From contig NZ_AOIJ01000058.1 of NCBI RefSeq assembly GCF_000337175.1, forward strand, positions 1,745-65,744: a DNA stretch of 64,000 nucleotides. The letters are read 5' to 3'. Both the position numbers and the translations under genes were made by a program. This DNA is from Natrinema gari JCM 14663 (GTDB taxonomy: Archaea > Halobacteriota > Halobacteria > Halobacteriales > Natrialbaceae). Of the stretch, positions 42,932-51,903 are shown piece by piece (position 1 is the first letter of the stretch; each line of letters begins with the position of its first letter). The notes beneath the pieces were generated by a model that saw only the letters and a program-made list of their open reading frames with translations, did no database searches and had not been told where the DNA came from.

Positions 42932-43285
42932 TCAGTACTGGTCTCGAACGCGGTCGATTTGACACCGGACACAGAGATCGTCGGCGAAACAGGCGATGTC
43001 GTCGTACGGGCACTCGTATTCGTCGACATCGACGGACAGGCGACGTTTTGCGCGCTCCCATTCGGTCTCCCAGTCGTCGATGTCCATCTCGGACGACGTG
43101 AAGACGACGGCACCGTCTCGATCCAGGATCTTCGCGGCGGTGACCGAGCGGTGGGTCTCTTTGACGACGGCGATCGCGTCCTCGTAGGACGGACACCGGA
43201 TCTCCTCTCGCCCCGCCTGGTCGTCCAAGAGACGGACGACGATGGAGCCGTCGTACTCTTCGGTCGGCTCCAATCCATTGGTCAT
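42932..43285 (-). CDS. Conserved haloarchaeal hypothetical protein with Cys cluster
   Basis: A 117-residue acidic protein. The N-terminal two-thirds is alpha/beta (SIVVRLLDDQAGREEIRCPSYEDAIAVVKE). The C-terminus has four Cys residues in CPYDDIACFADDLCVRC, likely a zinc site. The ATG complementing 43283-43285 is preferred over an upstream GTG. It converges on the epoxide-hydrolase-like gene. No function is recognised. Confidence 0.75.
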   Translation of the reverse strand: MTNGLEPTEEYDGSIVVRLLDDQAGREEIRCPSYEDAIAVVKETHRSVTAAKILDRDGAVVFTSSEMDIDDWETEWERAKRRLSVDVDEYECPYDDIACFADDLCVRCQIDRVRDQY

Positions 43286-43438
43286 GGCAGCCACTGTTGG
43301 AACGCCGCGACAAAAAGCTGCGCGTCAGCGCCCGGACTCGCGTCTCGTCTGCCTTGCCCGCTCACCGTATTGCTCGTCTCGCGTGGTTCGATCTCGCGTT
43401 CCGGCGTCTCCACTCTTCTCTTCGGTCGTCGTGAAAAA

Positions 43439-43511
43439 GTCCGGGTGCGAGAATCGAACCCGCGTCTCAGCCTCCACAAGGCTGAAGGATAACCACTACC
43501 CCAACCCGGAC
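43439..43511 (-). tRNA. tRNA-His (anticodon GUG)
   Basis: On the minus strand, anticodon stem CAGCC/GGCTG encloses loop TTGTGGA (anticodon GTG). The acceptor is TCCGGGT/ACCCGGA. The extra 5' G typical of tRNA-His is encoded (complement of 43511), opposite C73 (complement of 43439). No CCA is encoded. Confidence 0.94.
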
Positions 43512-43687
43512 ACGTGTACACGTTACCCTACAGCCGGTTGGACTAAAATACGTTACGACTCTCCGACGCGGTGTGGGTCTCCGTACCGCTCGGTTTCCGT
43601 CCCGTGACTGCGCGACGGTCACTCGAGACGGCTGCCTCGCTCATGACCGGGACGCTTTTCGGCGTACGGCGGGTAGCGCCCACAAGC

Positions 43688-44143
43688 GTGGCCATCACCG
43701 ACAAGATCTACATCAAGAACCACCGGCAGCTCAGCTCCCAACTCGAGACGAACATTCCCAAGGGAGCGTTCAAGGGCGCGACGCTCGACATGCTCTTTCA
43801 GGGCGACGGCCTCGAGAAGTTAGACGACGCGACTCGCGACCGGGTGCTCGATTTCACGCAGGACTTCCTCGACTGTGACTGCGACAACAACCCCTACTGT
43901 GGCTGTCCGGAGCGGAAGTTCATCCAGTACCTCCTCGAGTTGCGCGCCCAGGGGCTGGGGCCGGACGCGATCGTCGACGTGATGACCGACGACTACATGG
44001 TTTATGCCTATCCCGGCGACGTGCTCTCCTTCCTCGACAACGGCGTCCGCACGCTCGAGGCCGCGGAGGGGCTCGCTCGCGTCGAAGGCGCGGACGAGAA
44101 GTACGAGCAGATTCGGCAGGCGAAACGGGAACTCGAGCGATAG
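43688..44143 (+). CDS. DUF5814-like domain protein
   Basis: A 151-residue protein matching, from memory, the DUF5814 module that is also fused to haloarchaeal DEAD/DEAH helicases. Segments are KNHRQLSSQLETNIPKGAFKG, TLDMLFQG, FLDCDCDNNPYCGCPE with a Cys-rich metal-site-like cluster, and DDYMVYAYPGDVLSFLD. Here it stands alone without helicase motifs. The start is GTG at 43688, giving a second residue Ala. An upstream frame extension is basic and unlike the family. Confidence 0.75.
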   Translation: MAITDKIYIKNHRQLSSQLETNIPKGAFKGATLDMLFQGDGLEKLDDATRDRVLDFTQDFLDCDCDNNPYCGCPERKFIQYLLELRAQGLGPDAIVDVMTDDYMVYAYPGDVLSFLDNGVRTLEAAEGLARVEGADEKYEQIRQAKRELER

Positions 44144-44308
44144 GGCCGTCTCGAGGCGGCCGGGCGAGCTACTCGATACGTCTCCCGACCTCGACGATGC
44201 GACGCGTGAACCCCTCGAACGATTCGGCTGTGTAGAGCCAGGCCTTCGACCGTCCCTCTCTCCAGTGCCACTGCCCCGTTTCGGACCCGCGTCTCCGCTC
44301 TCCGTTCG

Positions 44309-44722
44309 CTACCGTAGCTGGTACGATCCGTCTTCGTCGTCTAACTCGTCGAGCAACAGCACTTCGTCTTCCTCGTCCTCGAGTCGGTCTTGGAGATCGT
44401 TGACGTAGCCCTTGTACTCGTCGAGCTGTTCCCGGAGGTGCTCGGCCTCGAGTTCGAGCCGTTCGTGTTCGCGGATGAAGCGCTTCGGGACTTCGACGGT
44501 CGGCGGGAACGAAATCTCCTCGTCGTCTCCTGCTCCGCCGGTGCGGGCCTCGAGTTCGGCCTCGGGGACGACTTCGACCTGGCCGTCGTGTTCGACGAGT
44601 CGGTCGACGTAATCCCGGAAGACGGCGGACAGCGAGATGTCACGTTCCTCGGCGATCGCCTGTAGCGCCTCGAACGCGTCCTCGTTGACCCGGAACGAGA
44701 TGGTCTTGTTCTTGTTCCCCAT
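44309..44722 (-). CDS. Ribbon-helix-helix protein with coiled-coil tail
   Basis: A 137-residue protein. Residues 1-45 (KNKTISFRVNEDAFEALQAIAEERDISLSAVFRDYVDRL) are a CopG-type ribbon-helix-helix DNA-binding domain. Residues about 75-125 form a charged coiled coil (EHERLELEAEHLREQLDEY, LQDRLEDEEDE). The start is the ATG complementing 44720-44722, directly before the basic strand that inserts in the DNA groove. It is a probable dimeric regulator or chromatin-type protein; targets unknown. Confidence 0.82.
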   Translation of the reverse strand: MGNKNKTISFRVNEDAFEALQAIAEERDISLSAVFRDYVDRLVEHDGQVEVVPEAELEARTGGAGDDEEISFPPTVEVPKRFIREHERLELEAEHLREQLDEYKGYVNDLQDRLEDEEDEVLLLDELDDEDGSYQLR

Positions 44723-44862
44723 CGATACCCCTAGTCGTCGGTCACGACACTTAACCATTTGTCAGACGACGGGAATGCGATCAGCGAGGGGCGGGCCGCG
44801 GCCGAACCGACTCCGCACCCTGACCCGGCAGGCTATCCATCTCGAGGCCTAATCGACTGCTA

Positions 44863-45825
44863 ATGCTGTCCGACACGCCAGGACTGCACCACGTGACGGG
44901 GATCGTCGGGGACCCACAGGACGCGATCGACTTCTACAGCGGCGTCCTCGGCGTCCGACTCGTCACGCAGACGGTCAACTTCGAGGACATCCTGCAGCAT
45001 CACCTCTACTTCGGCGACGCGAACGGGACGCCGGGGACGGTCCTCACGCACTTCCCGGACCCGCACGGCGATCCCGGCCGACCGGGCAAGCCCCAGATCA
45101 AATCGGTTTCCTTTGTCGTCCCGACCGATTCGCTTGTCTACTGGGAAACCCGACTCGCGGATCACGACGTCGCAGTCGAGGGCCCGCTCGAGCGATTCGA
45201 CGAGCGAGTACTGCGGTTCGAGGACCCCGCAGGCACTCGCGTCGAACTCGTCGCCGGCCCACCAGTGCCGACTGATATCGAGCTGTGGACCGCCGGCCCC
45301 GTCCCGACGGATCGCGCCATCTGCGCCCTTCACGGCGTTTCCACGCTGTCGGGCAACCCCTACGCGACCGCGGGAACGCTCGAGACGCTGGGGTTCGACC
45401 ACGACGGAGAGGACGGCGACCGGATCCGATATCGTGCGTCCGGATCGCGAGCGACCGTCGTCGACGTGCTCGACCGTGACGCCCGGTTCGGCCGCGAAGG
45501 GACGGGGACACTCCATCACGTCGCGGTCCGCGTCGAGCGCGAGGCCGACCTCCACGAGTGGCGGGAACTCTTCGACGACCGTGGCTACGACGTCTCCCGA
45601 GTCAAGGACCGGCACTTCTTCCACTCGCTGTACGTCCGCGATCCGGGTGGAATCCTCTTCGAACTGGCGACCCAGACCGGCGGCGTCGCGGCGAGCGACG
45701 GGGTGAACGAACCCGGCGAATCGCTGTTCCTCCCCGATTGGTTCGAACGAGACCGCGACCTAATCGAAAGCCAGCTCCCGGCGCTGACGGTTCCGACGGG
45801 CGTCGGTGGCGACGACACGCCATGA
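44863..45825 (+). CDS. VOC-family ring-cleaving dioxygenase (MhqO/glyoxalase type)
   Basis: A 320-residue protein of two vicinal-oxygen-chelate modules. LHHVTGIVGDPQDAIDFYSGVLG opens the first (metal His about residue 8). TLHHVAVRVE and ILFELATQ, in the second module, supply the second His and the Glu ligand. This two-module size matches MhqO/MhqA-like hydroquinone dioxygenases. The last bases overlap the start of the esterase gene (ATGA), the same dioxygenase-hydrolase arrangement found in bacterial mhq operons. The partner gene is interrupted. Confidence 0.88.
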   Translation: MLSDTPGLHHVTGIVGDPQDAIDFYSGVLGVRLVTQTVNFEDILQHHLYFGDANGTPGTVLTHFPDPHGDPGRPGKPQIKSVSFVVPTDSLVYWETRLADHDVAVEGPLERFDERVLRFEDPAGTRVELVAGPPVPTDIELWTAGPVPTDRAICALHGVSTLSGNPYATAGTLETLGFDHDGEDGDRIRYRASGSRATVVDVLDRDARFGREGTGTLHHVAVRVEREADLHEWRELFDDRGYDVSRVKDRHFFHSLYVRDPGGILFELATQTGGVAASDGVNEPGESLFLPDWFERDRDLIESQLPALTVPTGVGGDDTP

Positions 45826-46493
45826 CGGACCCGAATCGTCCGATGGATGCCGTCTCGGGACCCCATGCCGGCCGGCCGCTGCGCACCGCTGGTGCGCCTG
45901 CACTCGCCGCGGAGGCTGCACTCGTCTGTTGCCACGGCCGCGGCGCGACTGCACAGGGCGTCATCAACCTCATGGAACCGGTTACTCGACACGGCGTCGC
46001 CGTCCTCGCGCCCCACGCCGAACGAAGCCGCTGGTATCCGAAGCCGTCGACTGCACCGCGAGCTGACAACGAACCGTGGCTCACCTCGAGCGTCGACTGC
46101 GTCGCGGCCGCACTCGAGAAAGCCCGCGCCATCGACGTGCCACCCGAACGGACCGTCATCGCCGGGTTCTCCCAGGGTGCCTGCGTCGCCGCGGAGTTCG
46201 TTTGACGCAATCCAGCCCGCTACGGCGGACTCGCTGTCCTCTCGGGACTGCTCCCCGGATCGGATACGGAGCGCCGCTCGACCGCGATCGAGGGCCCGCT
46301 CGAGGGGACGCCGGTCCTCGTCGGCTACGGTGTAGCTGATCCCCTCGTCGCCCGCGATCGAGTCTCCGAGACGGCTCGTCTCTTCGAGCGAGCGAACGCT
46401 GCGGTCGACGAGCGGTGGTATCCCGAGACGGGCCACGAGGTCACCGACGACGAGTTCGATGCGATCGGTGAAATGCTCGGGGCCCTGCTATAG
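45822..46493 (+). pseudogene. Carboxylesterase/phospholipase interrupted by TGA
   Basis: The frame runs from ATG 45822 to TAG 46491-46493 (223 codons) with a single in-frame TGA at 46203-46205. Before it: CCHGRGATAQG and the nucleophile GFSQGACVAAEFV. After it: RNPARYGGLAVLSGLL, GYGVADPLV with the catalytic Asp, and TGHEVTDDE with the His. The triad is complete across the stop, so a nonsense mutation (or, less likely, readthrough) separates Ser from Asp and His. The reading frame is otherwise undamaged, indicating a recent event. Confidence 0.85.
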
Positions 46494-46558
46494 AGTCCGC
46501 GTCGCAGTCGCTTACGGTTCGAAAACAAAGCAAAACGAGAACAGCCGGTGGCCTACGG

Positions 46559-47203
46559 TCAGGCCGTCGCTTCCAGGTCGTCGTTCTCCGCGACGGTCTC
46601 GAGGCTCTCGAGTGCCTGAATCACGTCGTTGCGGTAGTTGACGACGGGAGAGTCGTATCGCTCGCGGGCCATTTCGGCGTACTCGTTGGTCGGTGCCGTC
46701 GAACCGCTTTCGGGCGCTTCCTGCTCGGCTTCCCAGGCTTCGAACGCCTCGATGCGATCGAGGGTTCGCTCGGCGGTTTCGACGACCCAGCGGTCGCGGG
46801 TCTCGTCGTCAACGACCGCGATGGACTCCGGTCGCAGGGAGACGTTGACGGTCCCGTCGTCGGTCTCGTAGGTGCGCGGTTTGCCGACGATGGAGACGTA
46901 TTCCGGCGGCTCCGTGTCACGGAGCACCGATGCGGCCTCGGGCTGGTACTGACCGGCGTAGACAAAGAACGTGCCCGTTGGATCGACGACGCGGCCGCGC
47001 CAGTACTCGCTGTCGTCGCCGACGTCCTCGGTTTCGGTGAGGGTCCCGACCACGAACACGCGGTTCGCGCGGTCGCCCGTCGGGAGCAAGGCGTAGTTGG
47101 GCGCTCGCTCGTCGTCGCTCTCTTTGAATGCGTACGTCGAATCGTTGAATTCGGAGGCGAAGACGCGGCGGGCGACTTCGCGCGTGAGTTCGGACTGGCT
47201 CAT
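46559..47203 (-). CDS. rpap3: RPA-associated protein (Rpap3-like)
   Basis: A 214-residue OB-fold-containing protein of the archaeal RPA-associated family (COG3390). FVVGTLTETEDVG, YWRGRVVDPTGTFFVYAGQY and YVSIVGKPRTYE are its conserved strands. In Haloferax such a gene is paired with rpa3 and the proteins interact in single-stranded DNA binding and repair. Its start codon lies two bases before the rpa3 stop region, so the two are coupled. The C-terminal 70 residues are helical and acidic. Confidence 0.87.
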   Translation of the reverse strand: MSQSELTREVARRVFASEFNDSTYAFKESDDERAPNYALLPTGDRANRVFVVGTLTETEDVGDDSEYWRGRVVDPTGTFFVYAGQYQPEAASVLRDTEPPEYVSIVGKPRTYETDDGTVNVSLRPESIAVVDDETRDRWVVETAERTLDRIEAFEAWEAEQEAPESGSTAPTNEYAEMARERYDSPVVNYRNDVIQALESLETVAENDDLEATA

Positions 47204-47204
47204 G

Positions 47205-48134
47205 TTACATCGACCTCGCTTTGATCAGCAGTTCCTCGGCATCCGCCGGCCCGTCGAGTTCCTCGACGTCGTCGGCCAGGACGTACCGGCCGAAGGTGGG
47301 CCCCTCGATGCGGTAGTACGTGCCGACGATATCCGCTCTGATCTCGTCGGCGACGACGGTCGTGTCGAGCGCGTCCATCGCCATGTCCTTGGCCTCTTCG
47401 AGGCTCAGTCCCGTCAGGTCCTCGGTGGCGTCCTTGTCGAAGATGACCTCGTGGGCGTCGATCCCGTCGTCGACGACGGCTTTGATGCGGAGGTCGAACT
47501 CGCCTTCGCCCTCCCCGTGTTCGTTACAGCGTCCGTTCTGCAGAACGCGGGTACAGTCTTCCTCCGGACAGCGCTTGATCAGCCCGCTGCCGCTTTGCAT
47601 GTCGACCAGTGCACCCTCGATTTCGCTGGTGTCGTTTCCGACCTCGAGATCCTCGTCGCGTTCCTCGATTACCGTCGTCGAGTTGAGTTTGACCGAATAT
47701 CGGCCCTGATACTCGTCGGTGACGACGTTGCGAAGTTCGTAGACGCCCCCTTCCTCGAGCGCGGGCAGCTCCGATTTGGCCCACTTCGTGAACTTGATCG
47801 TCCCCGTCGGATCACCCAGCAGGCCGACCTGTGCGACCGAGTCGCTGCGGGGGTCCCAGAGTTCGATGACCTTCGCGGTGAGGTCGATCCACTCCTCGGG
47901 TTCATCGACCTCCTCGATGGTGGCTGCCTCGCTGTCGCCGCTTGAGATGTCCTCGCGTTCGAGGCCGGCCTCCTCGAGGTAGTGGTTGGTGACGCTTCGC
48001 CGTGCCTCGTCCATCGGCACTTTGTACTCGTCGACGAGCGTGGTCAGGCGCTCTTCGACGTCCTCGACATCGACGTCGAGGTGGTCCGAAAACTGCTCGT
48101 GGATGTCGTCCGCGTGTTGTCGTACGTCGCTCAT
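47205..48134 (-). CDS. rpa3: Replication protein A, Rpa3 type
   Basis: A 309-residue single-stranded DNA-binding protein. The helical N-terminus (EQFSDHLDVDVEDVEERL) is followed by OB fold 1 (AKVIELWDPRSDSVAQVGLLGDPTGTIKFTKWAKS), then a zinc site (RCPEEDCTRVLQNGRCNEHGE, about residues 183-203) and a C-terminal OB-like part. Size and domain order match haloarchaeal Rpa3 rather than the larger Rpa1 or Rpa2. The start is the ATG complementing 48132-48134. A TATA box (TTTAAATA on the coding strand, about 48193-48200) precedes it. Confidence 0.88.
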   Translation of the reverse strand: MSDVRQHADDIHEQFSDHLDVDVEDVEERLTTLVDEYKVPMDEARRSVTNHYLEEAGLEREDISSGDSEAATIEEVDEPEEWIDLTAKVIELWDPRSDSVAQVGLLGDPTGTIKFTKWAKSELPALEEGGVYELRNVVTDEYQGRYSVKLNSTTVIEERDEDLEVGNDTSEIEGALVDMQSGSGLIKRCPEEDCTRVLQNGRCNEHGEGEGEFDLRIKAVVDDGIDAHEVIFDKDATEDLTGLSLEEAKDMAMDALDTTVVADEIRADIVGTYYRIEGPTFGRYVLADDVEELDGPADAEELLIKARSM

Positions 48135-48192
48135 TGTGTCTCGCCTCCTCTTTGGTTTCACTGGGAGGCATACGTCCGTTCGCGCCCGATAG

Positions 48193-48200
48193 TATTTAAA
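48193..48200 (-). promoter_or_regulatory. TATA box of the rpa3 operon
   Basis: TTTAAATA on the minus strand, about 60 bases upstream of the rpa3 start codon, implies a leader of roughly 35 bases. The remaining sequence up to 48451 shows no gene. Confidence 0.6.
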
Positions 48201-48451
48201 CTACCGCCACCGGAGCGAAAGTGAACGTCAGCGAAAGAAACCGCCAGACGGCGTCTCGGGGGCGTGTTCAGGATGCCGGTCGATATCCGTTGGCGCTCGC
48301 CGACCACGAGCGCGGTTTCGAGGGCGTCGCGATGCTCCGTCGAACGGCGTCGCCGTCGACCGGGTGATCTATCGTCGGTCCCACCGGCCGCCGTGTCGAT
48401 CGTCACCCACCGGCGACGGGCCTATGTGCCCTGCGGTCGAACGATGTGCCA

Positions 48452-48763
48452 ATGCCGGATCGGCGTCAGCTCGAGCGGCTCCTCCGCTCGACGCTTCAGG
48501 AGGCGGGCGAGCAGTTCGAGGAGCTCCGGAAATCGACCGACGAGCAACTCGAGGAGGCCCGTGATTCCTACGAGGTCGCAAAGAACGCTCGCGGGCTGCC
48601 GGCCGACGACGCGGGCCGGGCGAAGATCGTCTGTCGACGCTACGCCGAACAGCGGGCGGCGAAGCTCGACGCGGAGTATCGACCGGCCTGTTACGAGGCG
48701 GACCACCCCGACTGCGAGGGGTGTGCGGAGGACGTCCGCGCCGGCCGGATCGAAACCTGGTAA
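48452..48763 (+). CDS. Small haloarchaeal protein with Cys-containing C-terminus (DUF7091-like)
   Basis: A 103-residue protein: the helical N-terminal half (RRQLERLLRSTLQEAGEQFEEL) is followed by IVCRRYAEQRAA and a C-terminal segment CYEADHPDCEGCAEDVRAGRIETW that may bind zinc. I recall a haloarchaeal DUF7091-type family of this form. The ATG at 48452 is preferred over a GTG six bases earlier. It is on the opposite strand to the rpa3 operon. Confidence 0.7.
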   Translation: MPDRRQLERLLRSTLQEAGEQFEELRKSTDEQLEEARDSYEVAKNARGLPADDAGRAKIVCRRYAEQRAAKLDAEYRPACYEADHPDCEGCAEDVRAGRIETW

Positions 48764-48863
48764 CCCGGCACGGCCGGCCGCCGCTGTCTCTCGTCGCCGA
48801 ACTGCTACAGCGTCCGCGAGGTGGCCTCCACCGTCGCCCCGCTGCAAAAATCGATTCCGCGGG

Positions 48864-49073
48864 TTACCTCGAGCCCGAGAGCTCCGCCTCGGCGTTCCCG
48901 TTCGGGGGCCACACCGCCCAGAGCACGACCGCGAGGATGGCCGCGCCACCGAGAACGAGCGACTCGAGGACCGAGAGTTCGATCCCGAACCACGAGAGCG
49001 CCGTCCGGAACTCGACCACGAACGGGATGAGGACGGCGATGACGACTAGCAGTGCGCCCTTCGAGATGCGCAT
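48864..49073 (-). CDS. cbaC: Small membrane subunit after cbaA (CbaC-like)
   Basis: A 69-residue protein with two hydrophobic segments (about residues 7-24 and 38-57), directly following cbaA with one base between stop and start. The position and size match the small third subunit described for haloarchaeal cba-type oxidases. The symbol is inferred from synteny, not from sequence motifs. Confidence 0.6.
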   Translation of the reverse strand: MRISKGALLVVIAVLIPFVVEFRTALSWFGIELSVLESLVLGGAAILAVVLWAVWPPNGNAEAELSGSR

Positions 49074-50819
49074 CTACGGCATCACCTCGCGGACCGACTC
49101 GAGGACGAGTGCGGGATCGGTTTCGATGGCGAGTTGGAAGCCTCCGATGTCGGGACCGAACAGGCCGCCCGACTCGACGATGCTCGCGAGCGGCAGCGTG
49201 TAGCCGACGATCACGAGCACGACGGCGATCGCGGTCCAGAGCTTGAGGTTGTCGAGGACGGCCGGTGAATCCTCGGGACCCGAGAGCGTGCCGGCGTAGG
49301 TGTTTGCGGGAAGCGAGTCGCTATCGTCGTTGAACGAGGTCAGGACCATGTTCAGCAGGAACATGGCCAGCGCGACGGTCAGGAGCACTGCACCGAGTGC
49401 GACCTGAGCGTTGATCTCACCGACGGTCCCGACGGCCGGGTCGAAGTTGAAGCCCTGGTACTGCGGTTCGGCGGTTCTGCGGGGCATCCCGAACAGCCCG
49501 GCACGGTGCATCGCGTTCGACATGAACGTCATACCGACGAACCAGACAAGGACCTGTCCGAGTGCGAGCTGGCGACTCCACAGCTCCTTGCCGGTGACCT
49601 GTGGGATGAACCAGTAGGCGGCCGCCATGAACGTCAGGGCGACGGCGGTTCCGACAGTGAGGTGGAAGTGACCGACGACCCACCAGGAGTTGTGGACGAG
49701 GTAGTTGATGTTCATCCCGGCGTTGATCATGCCGGAGAAGCCGGCGGCGGCGAACATCAGGCCTGCAAGCGCCATCCCGGTAAACACCGGGTCACGCCAC
49801 GGGAGGGCCTTGAGCCAGCCGAGATAGCCCGTTCCGCCGCGCTGTCGTGCACCGTGTTCCATACTGGCAACGACGGTAAAGGCCGTCAGCAGGCTGGGCA
49901 ACAGCAGGAACATCGTGTTCGTCATTGCGATGAACTTGTACCCCTCCGCGATGCCGGGATCCAGATACTGGTGGTGGATCCCGACCGGCGTCGACAGCAG
50001 CAGGAAGAGGACGAAGACCACACGCGCAAGCGGGTCGCTGAACAGCTTGCCGCCGGAGAGTTTCGGCAGCATGATGTACCACATCATGTACGCCGGCATC
50101 AGCCAGAAGTAGACGACGGCGTGGCCGAAGTACCAGAACAGCGTTCTGGTCAACAGCGGATTGACGGAGTCGACGATCCCCAGCGACCACGGCAGCAGGA
50201 AGACGAGGATCGACAGCGCGACGCCGAGCGTACAGAGATACCAGAACAGCGTCGTCGTCAGCGCCATGAACGTCGGCAGCGGAATCCGCTCGTCGGGGTT
50301 CTCTTTCCGCCAGGCCCACCAGGTCCGGAACCAGTCAGCGCCGGCGAGCCACGAGCCGACGACGAACAGCACCAGTCCCACGTAGAACGCAGGATGGGCC
50401 TGCAACGGTGCGTAGAACGTAAAGAGGACGTCGGCGTACATCGGAATCGCGTCGACCACCCCGCCGAGGATCGAGACGCCGACCAGTATCGTTCCGACGA
50501 CCATCATGATGTACCAGGCCCAGGTAAAGCGGATATCGACGACGCCACGATCGAGGCTCGTCGTCACCGCCCAGGTGAAGATCCCCACGAGGAAGAAGAT
50601 CGTGAAGGTGATCGCCAATAGGATGCCGTGGGCGGTAAGGACGGTGTAGTAGTCCGCCGAATCGATGAATCGGAGGACGTCCGTCCGGTGGAGCGCCTGT
50701 ACGAGCCCGAGCAGGCCGCCGATCGCCAGCGCCATGAACGAGCTCCAGAAGGCCGCCTTGATTACCTTCGCCTCTGCCGGGAACTGATCGAGATAGGTCC
50801 GACTCGCAGTACTACTCAT
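49074..50819 (-). CDS. cbaA: Terminal oxidase subunit I, ba3/cba type
   Basis: A 581-residue haem-copper oxidase subunit I with about 13 membrane spans. Haem and copper ligand regions are visible: LTAHGILLAITFT (low-spin haem His), WYFGHAVVYFWLMPAYMMWYIMLPK (CuB His in the GHxVVY-type motif), STPVGIHHQYLDPGI (two His for CuB), and VGHFHLTVGTAVALTF (haem His pair). The pattern is B-type, as in Thermus ba3 and Natronomonas cba oxidases, and reduces oxygen at the membrane while conserving energy. The start is the ATG complementing 50817-50819, overlapping the end of cbaB. Confidence 0.95.
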   Translation of the reverse strand: MSSTASRTYLDQFPAEAKVIKAAFWSSFMALAIGGLLGLVQALHRTDVLRFIDSADYYTVLTAHGILLAITFTIFFLVGIFTWAVTTSLDRGVVDIRFTWAWYIMMVVGTILVGVSILGGVVDAIPMYADVLFTFYAPLQAHPAFYVGLVLFVVGSWLAGADWFRTWWAWRKENPDERIPLPTFMALTTTLFWYLCTLGVALSILVFLLPWSLGIVDSVNPLLTRTLFWYFGHAVVYFWLMPAYMMWYIMLPKLSGGKLFSDPLARVVFVLFLLLSTPVGIHHQYLDPGIAEGYKFIAMTNTMFLLLPSLLTAFTVVASMEHGARQRGGTGYLGWLKALPWRDPVFTGMALAGLMFAAAGFSGMINAGMNINYLVHNSWWVVGHFHLTVGTAVALTFMAAAYWFIPQVTGKELWSRQLALGQVLVWFVGMTFMSNAMHRAGLFGMPRRTAEPQYQGFNFDPAVGTVGEINAQVALGAVLLTVALAMFLLNMVLTSFNDDSDSLPANTYAGTLSGPEDSPAVLDNLKLWTAIAVVLVIVGYTLPLASIVESGGLFGPDIGGFQLAIETDPALVLESVREVMP

Positions 50820-51603
50820 TCGTGTCACCTCCATCCGTCTCGCTGACGACCGAAAGCGTCCCGCTTTCCTCGTGGTCGTCGACCGTGAGCGTCCAGTCGT
50901 GCTCGCCCGCTCCGAGCGCGTCAGTATCGACGTCGAACGTGAGCTCCGCGCTGCCTTCGCCGTCGATGGTCACGTCCCGTTCGTACTGTTGCTCACCGAT
51001 CTCGAGGGTCGCAGTCGTCTCGAGGCCGTCCTGCATCCCGTTGTTCACGGTGGCGTTGATCGTCGTCTCGTTGCCCGCCTCGACCTCGCGTGGCGCATCG
51101 GTCGAGAGTTCGGTCAGGTCGAACTCGTCCTCGGGGACGACTGTCAGCAGGCCTTCCATCGTGTGGTGGCCTTGCCCGCAGTATTCGTTACAGAGGATGC
51201 CGTACTCGCCCGGCTCGTCGAATTTGACGGTCATCTCCGAGATCTGGCCGGGAACGACCATCGTGTTGACGTTCGTTCCGACCACGGTGAAGCTGTGAGT
51301 CACGTCGCGGCTCGTCACGTAGAACGTCACTTCGCTGCCGGCCGGCACTTCGATTTCGCTCGGCGAGTACGACCACGCCTGAGCGACGACGTCGACTTCG
51401 TACTCGTTGCCGCCGAGGTGTTCGACGCCGGTCTCACCGAACCGCTCGTGATCGGAGATCTCGTTGGGATCGATCGACCCGGCGTCGTCGTCGATCATCG
51501 CGATACCGGGGCCGACCGCACCGTAGGTAATCGTCGCGATAAACCCGACGATCAATACCATGGCCGCGACCAGCCAGGCCTTTTCGTATTTGTGGATATT
51601 CAT
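50812..51603 (-). CDS. cbaB: Terminal oxidase subunit II with CuA site
   Basis: A 263-residue subunit II. One N-terminal membrane span (about residues 9-31) is followed by a cupredoxin domain. CuA ligands: His in TSRDVTHSFTV (about 110) and the CNEYCGQGHHTM box (about 143-154). Unusually, about 90 further residues form a beta-rich C-terminal module (APREVEAGNETTINATVNNG, AGEHDWTLTVDDHE), resembling a CARDB or Ig-like domain. It accepts electrons from a blue copper protein or cytochrome. It overlaps cbaA by eight bases and the upstream small gene by four. Confidence 0.93.
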   Translation of the reverse strand: MNIHKYEKAWLVAAMVLIVGFIATITYGAVGPGIAMIDDDAGSIDPNEISDHERFGETGVEHLGGNEYEVDVVAQAWSYSPSEIEVPAGSEVTFYVTSRDVTHSFTVVGTNVNTMVVPGQISEMTVKFDEPGEYGILCNEYCGQGHHTMEGLLTVVPEDEFDLTELSTDAPREVEAGNETTINATVNNGMQDGLETTATLEIGEQQYERDVTIDGEGSAELTFDVDTDALGAGEHDWTLTVDDHEESGTLSVVSETDGGDTNE

Positions 51604-51803
51604 GCCAGTCCCACCACCGTCAGGAGCGCCCCGACGACGGTCGGCCCGTTGCCGAGGAACTCGACGAAGTACATGAATAGCCACAGCAGTACCAGTATCA
51701 GGAAGTAGATCCCGATCAGGATCGCCGTCCCGACCGGATCGTACTCCTCGTGACCGATCTCTCGAACCTGATCGGTCTCTCTCTGTTCCGTTGCTGAAGC
51801 CAT
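51600..51803 (-). CDS. cbaD: Small membrane subunit upstream of cbaB (CbaD-like)
   Basis: A 67-residue protein with a polar N-terminus (TEQRETDQVREIGHEEYDPVG) and one hydrophobic helix (AILIGIYFLILVLLWLFMYFVEF), then a short second one. The layout resembles subunit IIa of ba3 oxidases. Its stop overlaps the cbaB start (ATGA). It heads the minus-strand oxidase operon, with the promoter in the 100-base divergent region to 51904. Confidence 0.7.
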   Translation of the reverse strand: MASATEQRETDQVREIGHEEYDPVGTAILIGIYFLILVLLWLFMYFVEFLGNGPTVVGALLTVVGLA

Positions 51804-51903
51804 ACGGAGTGGTAGGTGAGGGGGATGACTTACCACCGGCCGTGCTTCCCACTCCTTGGGAACGTCTCGTGGTTTTAACCCGTCTCCGTCCTCAGTGACG
51901 GGT

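Noticed and set aside
42027-43313. 428-codon minus-strand open frame
   Set aside because: Runs antisense through the epoxide-hydrolase gene and out of frame over the Cys-cluster gene; both of those have family-like sequence.
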